Shown here: piece after piece, positions 44,424 through 51,309 of the stretch
Numbering within the stretch: position 1 is the stretch's first letter
How the letters are laid out: every line of letters starts with the position of its first letter
NCBI GenBank assembly: GCA_938084885.1
Contig: CALKGG010000028.1
Span: forward strand, 1 to 64,000
Reading direction: 5' to 3'
Length of the DNA stretch: 64,000 nt
From: an uncultured Acidimicrobiales bacterium
Lineage (GTDB): Bacteria > Actinomycetota > Acidimicrobiia > Acidimicrobiales > SHLQ01
The notes under the pieces: model-generated
Told to the model about the DNA's origin: nothing
What the model saw: only the letters and a program-made list of their open reading frames with translations
Database searches by the model: none
Program-made: the position numbers and the translations under genes

Positions 44424-44804
44424 CTACAGCGGAATAGTGAGCTCGATCGGGACGTGGTTCGGATCCTCGAAGTTCACCAACGTCAACCCCATGTCGGGGC
44501 GAGGGTTCACCTGGTGAGCAACGTTGGCGGACACGAGTGATGCCACTGTGGCGTCGAGGTCGGTCGCCCGAAACGCCACATGGTTGATATTTGATACCGC
44601 CCGGTCTCTTGGGGACTGGCGCAGTGACGAAGGCCCCTCGACGACATTGACGTGCACGACGGCAGTATCGCCGCTGTATAGCCACACGCCCGGCGAGCCC
44701 GAGGGCTTCGGCCGTGGGTCGAGGTCGAGTACGCCCTGATAGAACGCAATGGTGCCGTCGAGGTCGTCGGTGTCGATGTTGACGTGATCCAGCCCGGTGA
44801 TCAT
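44424..44804 (-). CDS. VOC (glyoxalase/dioxygenase) superfamily protein
   Basis: The 126 residues have two beta-alpha-beta-beta-beta units of the vicinal oxygen chelate fold: LDHVNIDTDDLDGTIAFYQ at the start and NINHVAFRATDLDATVASL near 73. Candidate metal ligands are the His in LDHVN, the His in INHVAF and the Glu in PIELTIP. The role (isomerase, dioxygenase or resistance protein) cannot be told. It lies 3 nt after hisG in the same direction, so it is probably cotranscribed with it. Confidence 0.85.
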   Translation of the reverse strand: MITGLDHVNIDTDDLDGTIAFYQGVLDLDPRPKPSGSPGVWLYSGDTAVVHVNVVEGPSSLRQSPRDRAVSNINHVAFRATDLDATVASLVSANVAHQVNPRPDMGLTLVNFEDPNHVPIELTIPL

Positions 44805-44807
44805 GGG

Positions 44808-45653
44808 TTACACGATGGCGTCGGTGTTGAGCGCGACAATGCCCGTGGCACCAATGTCTTGAAGCACGCCGAGTTTGGACCAAAGCTGTGACTTCTTCAC
44901 CACGATGTGGGCTGCCACGAGATCGTCGCGTCCAGAAAGCGGAAGAATGGTCGGTGCAGCGAGCCCTGGGAACACGGTGCCGAGCTCGTCGAGCTTGTCT
45001 TTCGGCACGTGCAACATGACGTACTGGGTTTGGCGAGCCTCGATTGCGGCGTTGATGCGAAGCAAGAGTTCGGCGATCGTTGGACAATCCGGGTCGCCCC
45101 AGCTGAACGTCGCCTGGCAGCTATACCCCTCGGCGAGAACACGGAGGCGGTTACGTTGCAGGCTGCCGCCGGTCTCTCGCAAGTCCACAATGGCATCGGC
45201 GAGCCCTACTGCACAGACGCCTTCGAGCGAGCCGCCCATGTTGACCACCGTGGCGTCGACGCCCTCGTCCTTCAACCACCGGCTCGTCCAGCTCGGAAGG
45301 TGCGTCGCGACCGTGTGGCCCGACAAGTCGGACAAACGTTCAAATGGGGAGTCTTCTTTGACCGCAACGATGAGATCGGATCGCGAGAATCCCAAATCGA
45401 TGCTCGACCAGTCTTCGATACCGTTTTCGAGCGCAGTGTCGGTGGAGATGAACGCAGCGTCGAGTTTGCCTTGTGCAAGCCACGCCGCAGCGTCGCGTGG
45501 GCGCATTTCGATGAACTCGATACTTTCGACCTCGGCCGAGGCGTTCATCCGGTCGAAGGATCGACGCGAATAACCAGCGTGGGCCAACAGCTCGAGCACG
45601 GACTCGCGCAGGCGGCCCTTCGATGGAATGGCGATTCGGGTTTGCTCACCCAT
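44808..45653 (-). CDS. hisG: ATP phosphoribosyltransferase, long form
   Basis: First and feedback-controlled step of histidine synthesis. The 281 residues are of the HisG-L type: a catalytic bilobal part (RIAIPSKGRLRESV start, DAIVDLRETGGSLQRN near 156) plus a C-terminal ACT-like regulatory domain (about 200-281), so no HisZ is needed. hisE, which often precedes hisG in actinobacteria, is not here. The gene before it encodes a DUF1844 protein whose stop is one base before the hisG ATG. Confidence 0.95.
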   Translation of the reverse strand: MGEQTRIAIPSKGRLRESVLELLAHAGYSRRSFDRMNASAEVESIEFIEMRPRDAAAWLAQGKLDAAFISTDTALENGIEDWSSIDLGFSRSDLIVAVKEDSPFERLSDLSGHTVATHLPSWTSRWLKDEGVDATVVNMGGSLEGVCAVGLADAIVDLRETGGSLQRNRLRVLAEGYSCQATFSWGDPDCPTIAELLLRINAAIEARQTQYVMLHVPKDKLDELGTVFPGLAAPTILPLSGRDDLVAAHIVVKKSQLWSKLGVLQDIGATGIVALNTDAIV

Positions 45654-45654
45654 G

Positions 45655-46146
45655 TCAGTTTTGCTCGACGGCGCTGCTCACTCCGACAAACGCTTGCTGC
45701 AGCTGTGCACGGGCATTGCGCAGGGTTGCTTCGTTTTCGCCGAGCCGGCCTTCGAGGCCGTCGACCATCGAGCTCATTGCGTCGATCGCCAGCGATGCTT
45801 CGTTGAGGTTTGGCGGGTTCTGTCGAAGGTGGATCGCTGCCAGTTCGTACAAGCCCATGACGTGGTTCGCAATAACCACGTCGGGTGGGGTGGTGGCGAG
45901 TTGGCGCTCTTGTTCAGCCATCTGTGCCATCGCTTCTTCGAGCTGGGCGCGTTCTTCGTCACTCAGCTCGTCGAGCGACGGAATGCCAAGCGCCTCTGCG
46001 AGCGCGTCTTCGTCCATTTCGACACCGCCGACCTCAGCGGACCCTGCTGGGTCATGGCGTGTTGGGTCTGCTGGGGGCTGCTGGGTTGGTTGCTGGGGCT
46101 TGTCGCGGGGAACTTCATGTTCGCCGCCCGGTGTCCACAAACTCAT
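45655..46146 (-). CDS. DUF1844 family protein
   Basis: Unknown function. From ATG 46146 it has 163 residues (ATG 46155 is an alternative); GGATGAG lies before it. A proline-rich N-terminus (LWTPGGEHEV, then PQQPTQQPP) is followed by an acidic coiled region, then the DUF1844 helix VVIANHVMGLYELAAIHL near residue 93 and a second helical segment. No membrane segment or catalytic motif is seen. It is found near infC in other actinobacteria, and here it is divergent from infC and upstream of hisG. Confidence 0.85.
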   Translation of the reverse strand: MSLWTPGGEHEVPRDKPQQPTQQPPADPTRHDPAGSAEVGGVEMDEDALAEALGIPSLDELSDEERAQLEEAMAQMAEQERQLATTPPDVVIANHVMGLYELAAIHLRQNPPNLNEASLAIDAMSSMVDGLEGRLGENEATLRNARAQLQQAFVGVSSAVEQN

Positions 46147-46194
46147 TCGACTCATCCAATCTGGGGATAGTGCTGCTTTTCGCAGTCCGTAGCC

Positions 46195-46421
46195 TATGCT
46201 GATCGGCAGACAAATTGTTCTGAAGCGGACCGCTGGATTGTTACCGAGCCGGACGGACCCGCCCAGCCACTTGAGGGTGCGCTGGGTCTCACAGAGACAC
46301 AACGTAGAGCGGGCGGTTTTTTCTGCCGTCTGCCCACTGTGATGAGTTTTTGTGTGTCCCGACGTTTCTCGTCTGGCTACAGAGCCCGATGAAAGGATCT
46401 GCCCTTGCGCAGTGAGCAGTC
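46195..46421 (+). promoter_or_regulatory. infC promoter and long leader
   Basis: TATGCT at 46195-46200 is a possible -10 box (weak -35). The leader would be about 215 nt. It holds a small hairpin (GTCTC-ACA-GAGAC, 46287-46299) and, near 46310-46327, GGCGG and CTGCC arms around a run of six T. Long leaders with autoregulation by IF3 or L20 are known for this operon in other bacteria; no specific L20 site is recognised here. No protein-coding gene is supported in the gap. Confidence 0.45.
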
Positions 46422-47042
46422 ATAGCTGATAAAGCCGAAGCCAGAATCAACGAGCGAATTCGTGCACGCGAAGTTCTTCTTGTTGGTGCCGATGGCGAGA
46501 AGCTGGGCGTACGCCCCACACCCGAGGCCCTCCGCATGGCGGGCGATCTTGACCTCGACCTCGTCGAGGTCGCAAGCAAGGCAAACCCCCCGGTTTGTAG
46601 GATTATGGACTACGGCAAGTGGAAGTACGAACAATCACAGCGAGAGAAGGAATCTCGTAAGAAGAGCACCAACGTCACCGTCAAGGAGATGAAGTACCGG
46701 CCAAAGATTGGCCAAGGCGACTTCGATACCAAGACGCGTAAGGTTGAAAAGTTCCTCGGCGAAGGTTCCAAAGTCAAGGTCACGATCATGTTCCGTGGCC
46801 GAGAAATGCAGCATCCGGAACTCGGACGCCGCATTCTCGATGACATTGCGGACGTGGTCGACAACATTGCAAACGTGGAATTCGGACCAAACCTCGAAGG
46901 CCGCAACATGGTCATGGTGCTTGGGCCGGACAAGAAGAAGATTGCAGCGTTGAAGAAGGCACAGGACGCAGCAGCCGCAGAGGCCGCACTCGCCGAGCAA
47001 GACAGCGACAGCACCGAATCATCTGGTTCTGAAGAAGAGTAG
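46422..47042 (+). CDS. infC: translation initiation factor IF-3, probable AUA start
   Basis: Binds the 30S subunit and checks initiator tRNA and start codon. Conserved IF3 sequence (INERIRAREV, then LLVGADGEKLG) continues upstream of the first ATG at 46536 back to codon 46422. An in-frame TGA lies at 46413 and only GCA and GTC lie between it and ATA 46422. So the natural start is most likely ATA, giving 206 residues. A rare AUU/AUA/AUC start is a known device by which IF3 represses its own translation. The C-terminal domain is intact, with an acidic Ser/Glu tail. rpmI and rplT follow. Confidence 0.9.
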   Translation: MADKAEARINERIRAREVLLVGADGEKLGVRPTPEALRMAGDLDLDLVEVASKANPPVCRIMDYGKWKYEQSQREKESRKKSTNVTVKEMKYRPKIGQGDFDTKTRKVEKFLGEGSKVKVTIMFRGREMQHPELGRRILDDIADVVDNIANVEFGPNLEGRNMVMVLGPDKKKIAALKKAQDAAAAEAALAEQDSDSTESSGSEEE

Positions 47043-47078
47043 TTCCAAAACAAATGACGACAACCGAAAGAGGTCCTC

Positions 47079-47273
47079 ATGCCAAAGATGAAGACACACC
47101 GGGGTGCTGCAAAGCGCTTCAAGAAGACCGGCTCGGGCAAATTGCGCCGCAACAAGCCAGGTCGTAACCACATGCTCGAAAAGAAGAGCGCAAAGCACAA
47201 GGCACGGTTCCTCGGCGACGCCGACGTAGCCAAGGCCGACGCCAAGAACATCGAAAAGATGCTCGGACACTGA
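47079..47273 (+). CDS. rpmI: 50S ribosomal protein L35
   Basis: Large-subunit ribosomal protein, 64 residues, very basic. MPKMKTHRGAAKRFKKTGSG is the standard start of L35 and HMLEKKSAKHKARF the standard middle. AAAGAGG lies before ATG 47079. Second gene of the infC-rpmI-rplT operon, 36 nt after infC. Confidence 0.97.
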   Translation: MPKMKTHRGAAKRFKKTGSGKLRRNKPGRNHMLEKKSAKHKARFLGDADVAKADAKNIEKMLGH

Positions 47274-47300
47274 GCGAAGACACGTAGAAGGGATTCTGTT

Positions 47301-47714
47301 ATGGCACGCGTCAAGCGTTCGGTAAACGGCCGTAAGAGCCGCAAAGCAACACTCAAGAAGGCCAAGGGGTATTACGGAAATAAGAGCCGTTCATACCGTG
47401 CGGCAAATGAACAGGTCATGCACTCAGGCAACTATGCCTTTCGTGACCGTCGTGCTCGCAAGGGCGAAATGCGTCGCCTCTGGGTGCAGCGCATCAATGC
47501 TGCATGTCGTCTCAACGACACGACCTACAGCAAGTTCATCTTTGGGTTGAAAGAAGCGGGCATCGAAGTCGACCGTAAGGTCCTCTCCGAGCTCGCAATC
47601 CAAGATCCAGCGGCGTTCACGGCGCTCGTCGAGGCGGCGTCTGCTGCTGCAGCTGCGAGCAACAGCGAAGCTGCGAGTAACAGCGAAGCTGCGAGTGACG
47701 GGGCAGCCGCCTGA
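47301..47714 (+). CDS. rplT: 50S ribosomal protein L20 with Ala/Ser tail
   Basis: Assembly-critical large-subunit protein and, in several bacteria, repressor of its own operon. The core (residues 1-117, [20 protein letters not shown] start, [12 protein letters not shown] near 54) is standard. About 20 extra residues form a low-complexity tail made of SNSEAA repeats, coded by 18-bp DNA repeats near 47655-47695. The tail is not needed for the L20 fold. The next gene follows immediately. Confidence 0.96.
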   Translation: MARVKRSVNGRKSRKATLKKAKGYYGNKSRSYRAANEQVMHSGNYAFRDRRARKGEMRRLWVQRINAACRLNDTTYSKFIFGLKEAGIEVDRKVLSELAIQDPAAFTALVEAASAAAAASNSEAASNSEAASDGAAA

Positions 47715-48490
47715 TCCTCGAGCTTTCTGCTCGTAACCCACGGGTCGCCGACGTCCGACGTCTGCTGCGTCAAAAAGCGCAGCGGCGTCGGTCGTCTCGT
47801 TTTGTCGTGGAAACCCCAAAGCTCGTCCTCGAAGCGCTCGAGAGCGGGCTCGTTGTCGACCACGTGATCGTGCCCGGTGATCAGCATCCAGATCCCGATA
47901 TTGCCGAACGTTGCGAGGCCGACAAGGTTCGCTTGTTCGGCCTCGAACCCGACGCGTTCACCAAGCTTTCCGATGCCCGGACCCCTCAGCCTGCGTTGGC
48001 GGTGGTGGAGAGCCCTTTGCTTGCACTCGATGAACGCTTCGTACGGGGCGGCAACTATCTGGTGCTCGTCGACGTTGCTGATCCGGGCAATGTCGGCACC
48101 TTGATCCGCACGGCCGAAGCGTCTGGTTGCGCGGGAGTGATCGTCACATCGCAAACCGCTGACGTGCTTTCGCCAAAGGTGGTGCGTTCATCGTCGGGGT
48201 CGGTGCTGCGGGTGCCGATTGGCGAGGTTGAGAGCTCTGAACTGCTCGAGTCGCTGCAGTCGTTGAACGTTCAAAGCGTGGCGAGCGCTATGGATGGTCC
48301 CAGCTATGGCGACGTTGAGTTGGGCGGGGGAACCGGGGTTGCGATTCTGCTCGGTAACGAAGCGCACGGCCTTCGCCCCGAGCTGATCGACAACTGTGAC
48401 CACATCGTGTCGATCCCCATGCATGGAAAGGTCGAGTCGCTTAACGTGGCAACCGCCGGCGCGGTGCTTGCGTTCGGGCTCTTTGCGTAA
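47711..48490 (+). CDS. SpoU/TrmH-family 23S rRNA methyltransferase, non-standard start
   Basis: SAM-dependent 2'-O-methyltransferase in the usual place between rplT and pheS. The SPOUT domain has [30 protein letters not shown] and [20 protein letters not shown]. The first GTG is 47807. However, the same frame upstream encodes the typical N-terminal RNA-binding segment ([20 protein letters not shown]) back to a TGA at about 47696, with no ATG, GTG or TTG. Translation may begin at CTG 47711 or ATC 47714, which overlap the rplT stop, through termination-reinitiation. I annotate from CTG 47711 (259 residues); from GTG 47807 it would be 227. Confidence 0.82.
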   Translation: MILELSARNPRVADVRRLLRQKAQRRRSSRFVVETPKLVLEALESGLVVDHVIVPGDQHPDPDIAERCEADKVRLFGLEPDAFTKLSDARTPQPALAVVESPLLALDERFVRGGNYLVLVDVADPGNVGTLIRTAEASGCAGVIVTSQTADVLSPKVVRSSSGSVLRVPIGEVESSELLESLQSLNVQSVASAMDGPSYGDVELGGGTGVAILLGNEAHGLRPELIDNCDHIVSIPMHGKVESLNVATAGAVLAFGLFA

Positions 48491-48510
48491 CGTTTGCCCG
48501 ACAGTTGCAG

Positions 48511-49383
48511 CTAGCCGCAAATCTCGAAGTTGTTTTGTAGCGGGGTGAGTCCTGCAGCGTCGGCTCGTTCGCGGAACTCTGCGAGTCCGGGCTGGTCACT
48601 TATCCACGCAATCTTTTCGGCCTGCCCGTCGGTTGCGGGTTCAAGTCCGTAGACGTAGGCGGAGAACGCCTCGGCGAAGTCCTCTTCGGGGTCGCTTGCG
48701 GCGTACTGGCCAAAGAACGAGTTGTCGAGCGAGCAGCGCTGTTCGCCTCCGTCGACCGATGCTTCGGCGGCGAGGGTTTCGAGCTCGCGTGCATTCCAGA
48801 ACTCGGTGACCCACGCAAACATCAGCGAGTCCTCAGCAAAGCAGCCGTTGCCGTTCCAGTAGGTCTCGCAGTCGTCGGGATCGCCGGCGGTGTCGAGTTC
48901 GGCTTGGGTTTGGGTAAAGACGTGTGCGAACTCGTGGGCGTTGGTCAGGCTGGCCTCGTCGCGGTCGTTGGCGAATTCGTTGACCTCGATAGCGAGGAGG
49001 AACTGGCTGTGGTCGTCGTCGACGGGTGACACGAAAGCCAACGTGACTTCCTCTTCGTTCCCTTCCCAGACAAAGCCAGCGAAGAGACCGAGGTCGGTCA
49101 TCTGCGCAGGCGGCGTGATGATTGAGAGCTCTTCGAACGCTTCGATCACCGCATTGTTTGCTTCGCCGAAACAGAGTTCGCCGAGTTCACCGTCGATGAC
49201 CAAGTGTCCGCTCACGACCGTCGTGTCCTCGTCGCCGCCGAGGTCTTCAGCAGTACATGTCGTGTTCGATGATCCAGTGGGTTCTTCGGTCCCGAAGTCG
49301 TCAGCTTCGCCATCGATGCCGCATGCTGCCAACGCAACGGCGAGAGCGATGAGTAACCCGTTACGCCTGATGTGAGCGTTCAT
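48511..49383 (-). CDS. lipoprotein with HExxH putative metallopeptidase motif
   Basis: 290 residues from ATG 49383. A basic N-terminus, hydrophobic helix and lipobox ALAACG (Cys near residue 21) mark it as a lipoprotein. An acidic linker follows. The middle carries NAHEFAHVFTQTQ near 149, an HExxH-type zinc motif, and the later PEEDFAEAFSAYVYG near 231 supplies a possible third ligand Glu; Cys pairs suggest disulfides. This pattern fits putative zinc peptidases of unknown substrate. ATG 49383 overlaps the stop of the HAD gene (ATGA). Reverse strand, inserted between the rRNA methyltransferase and pheS. Confidence 0.8.
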   Translation of the reverse strand: MNAHIRRNGLLIALAVALAACGIDGEADDFGTEEPTGSSNTTCTAEDLGGDEDTTVVSGHLVIDGELGELCFGEANNAVIEAFEELSIITPPAQMTDLGLFAGFVWEGNEEEVTLAFVSPVDDDHSQFLLAIEVNEFANDRDEASLTNAHEFAHVFTQTQAELDTAGDPDDCETYWNGNGCFAEDSLMFAWVTEFWNARELETLAAEASVDGGEQRCSLDNSFFGQYAASDPEEDFAEAFSAYVYGLEPATDGQAEKIAWISDQPGLAEFRERADAAGLTPLQNNFEICG

Positions 49384-50183
49384 GAATGTTCCAACCAATT
49401 CTCGAGATAGCGGGCCACGCCATCGTCATGATGTGCGCTGGTAATGACGTCTGCGGCGTCGAGCACCGCGGGGTTCGCGTTTGCAACAGCAACTGCAGTG
49501 CCCGCAACTGCAAACGCAGGGAGGTCGTTGAAGTTATCGCCAAAGACGTGCACATCACGCATCTCCACGCCGAGCTCGGCGGCAGCGACCAATACGCCAT
49601 CGCCCTTGGATACGGCGCTGTTGGCAATCTCGAGGTACGTGTCTTTGGCCCGGTAGGTGACCACTGCGTCATTCGAGCTGAGCATCGTCTCGAGGTCATT
49701 GATCAGGTTGGCGTTTCCCATGCACATGATCTTGTGTGGTGGTGCCTCGGTGACCTGATCAGACTCGACATACTCACTCGCCCGTCGACTGTTGGGAGCG
49801 ACCATAGTGTTATTGGATTCGCGTTCGGACCAGCGATCGTTGCCCCAGGCAAACCAATCGTTCCCTGCATAGAAGCTGGCATGGAGGTCGCGCTCCCAAC
49901 ACGCTTCATAGATCAGTAGGGCCGAATCGGCATCGATTGGCGTGTCGAGCACAGCCGTGCCAGCACTGTTGAGCACAAGGCCACCGTTGTATGCAACGAG
50001 CGGGACCCCGCTCCCTTCGTAGATGGCTTCGAGAATGCGCATCGACGTTGGGGGACGGCTCGAACACAGCACGAAATGGTGCCCTGCGCCGACGACCCGG
50101 CGAATGGCGGCCTCGGTGGCTCTGGAGAGTGATCGCTGCGGATTGAGCAACGTTCCGTCGATGTCGGAGATGAACAACGCCAT
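49380..50183 (-). CDS. HAD-superfamily phosphatase, Cof-type
   Basis: Cytoplasmic sugar-phosphate or nucleotide phosphatase of 267 residues from ATG 50183. Motif I is FISDIDGTLLNPQ with the nucleophile Asp near residue 7, motif II is CSSRPPTS near 40, and motif IV is HVFGDNFNDLPAF near 211, with a C2-type cap between. The much longer open frame to 51227 is antisense to pheS. GGTGG lies shortly before the ATG. It is divergent from pheS and forms an operon with the lipoprotein gene. Substrate unknown. Confidence 0.9.
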   Translation of the reverse strand: MALFISDIDGTLLNPQRSLSRATEAAIRRVVGAGHHFVLCSSRPPTSMRILEAIYEGSGVPLVAYNGGLVLNSAGTAVLDTPIDADSALLIYEACWERDLHASFYAGNDWFAWGNDRWSERESNNTMVAPNSRRASEYVESDQVTEAPPHKIMCMGNANLINDLETMLSSNDAVVTYRAKDTYLEIANSAVSKGDGVLVAAAELGVEMRDVHVFGDNFNDLPAFAVAGTAVAVANANPAVLDAADVITSAHHDDGVARYLENWLEHS

Positions 50184-50291
50184 TGCGCCACCACTATGGC
50201 ACAGCGTCCGTCGACAGATCTGGACCCTGAATACCTGCACTTTCCCTCCAGAAAACGTAGAGAAGGCCGCGGCATCGGGCAGACTGGGCCG

Positions 50292-51284
50292 ATGGAATTG
50301 GACGCACTGGTCGAACGCGCAACGACCGAAATTGCCGCCGCATCCGACCTCGATGCCCTCGCCGAGGTCGAACGCACGGTGCTGGGCAAAAAGGGCGAGC
50401 TTGTCAGTCTCAAGAAGACCCTTGGTCAACTCGAACCAGACGAGCGAAAGGTCGCCGGACAGGCCCTGAACGAGGCAATGTCGAAGGTCGCTGGCGTCGC
50501 GGGAGCCCGACGCGACGTGCTCGCAGCGGCCGCCGAAGCTGAGCAGCTCGCGGCTGAACGCCTCGATCTCACCGAGGTCATGGATGCGGTGAACAGAGGG
50601 CACCTCCACTTGGTCACTCAGGCCCGCGACCGTCTCGAAGATGTGTTTGTGGGGATGGGTTTCACCGTGGCCGAAGGCCCAGAGGTCGAATCGGCCTGGT
50701 ACAACTTCGAAGCGTTGAACATCCCCGAATGGCATCCTGCCCGGGGCAGCTTCGACACGATTTTCGTCGATCTCGGCGAGCCCGAAACCACTATGCTTCG
50801 CAGCCATACCTCGCCGGTACAGGTGCGCACGATGGAGAACCAAGAGCCACCGATTTACATCGTTGCGCCCGGGCGAACGTTCCGCACCGACACCGCCGAT
50901 GCCACCCACCTGCCGGCGTTCAACCAAATCGAAGGGCTCGTTATCGACAAGGGCATTGGTCTCGGCGACTTGGCCGGAACGATCGAGAGCTTTGTCGGCG
51001 CGTTCTTTGGCCACGAGGTCACGACCCGTCTCCGTCCGAGCTACTTCCCGTTCACCGAACCATCGGCCGAGTTCGACATCAGTACCCCGTCGGGCGACTG
51101 GCTCGAACTCGGCGGCTGTGGAGTGGTTCAACCAAAAGTGCTCGAGAACTGTGGCATCGACCCCGAGGTGTGGCAGGGCTTTGCCTTTGGGTTCGGTATC
51201 GACCGTTTGGCGGTCATGCGCTACCAACTCGATGACATTCGCGAGCTCGTCAACAACGACGTGCGCTTCCTGCGCCAGTTCTAA
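50292..51284 (+). CDS. pheS: phenylalanyl-tRNA synthetase alpha subunit
   Basis: Catalytic subunit of the alpha2-beta2 enzyme. From ATG 50292 (MELDALVERATTEI) it has 330 residues; the open frame starts at 50196 but lacks support. An N-terminal coiled coil (about 1-85) is followed by the class II core: HPARGSFDTIF, LRSHTSPVQVR, the GRTFRTDTADATHLPAFNQ motif 2 region, and FGFGIDRLAVMRY motif 3 near 305. CAGACT six bases before the ATG is a weak -10 candidate. pheT follows 25 nt later. Confidence 0.96.
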   Translation: MELDALVERATTEIAAASDLDALAEVERTVLGKKGELVSLKKTLGQLEPDERKVAGQALNEAMSKVAGVAGARRDVLAAAAEAEQLAAERLDLTEVMDAVNRGHLHLVTQARDRLEDVFVGMGFTVAEGPEVESAWYNFEALNIPEWHPARGSFDTIFVDLGEPETTMLRSHTSPVQVRTMENQEPPIYIVAPGRTFRTDTADATHLPAFNQIEGLVIDKGIGLGDLAGTIESFVGAFFGHEVTTRLRPSYFPFTEPSAEFDISTPSGDWLELGGCGVVQPKVLENCGIDPEVWQGFAFGFGIDRLAVMRYQLDDIRELVNNDVRFLRQF

Positions 51285-51309
51285 CCAGTAGTTCTACGAG
51301 GTATTCGAA

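Noticed and set aside
46422-46535. Reverse-strand 85-codon open frame opposite the infC start as a real gene
   Set aside because: It is antisense to conserved IF3 sequence and has no family resemblance.
50184-51227. Extension of the HAD phosphatase gene to 51227
   Set aside because: Antisense to pheS; HAD motif I begins right after ATG 50183.
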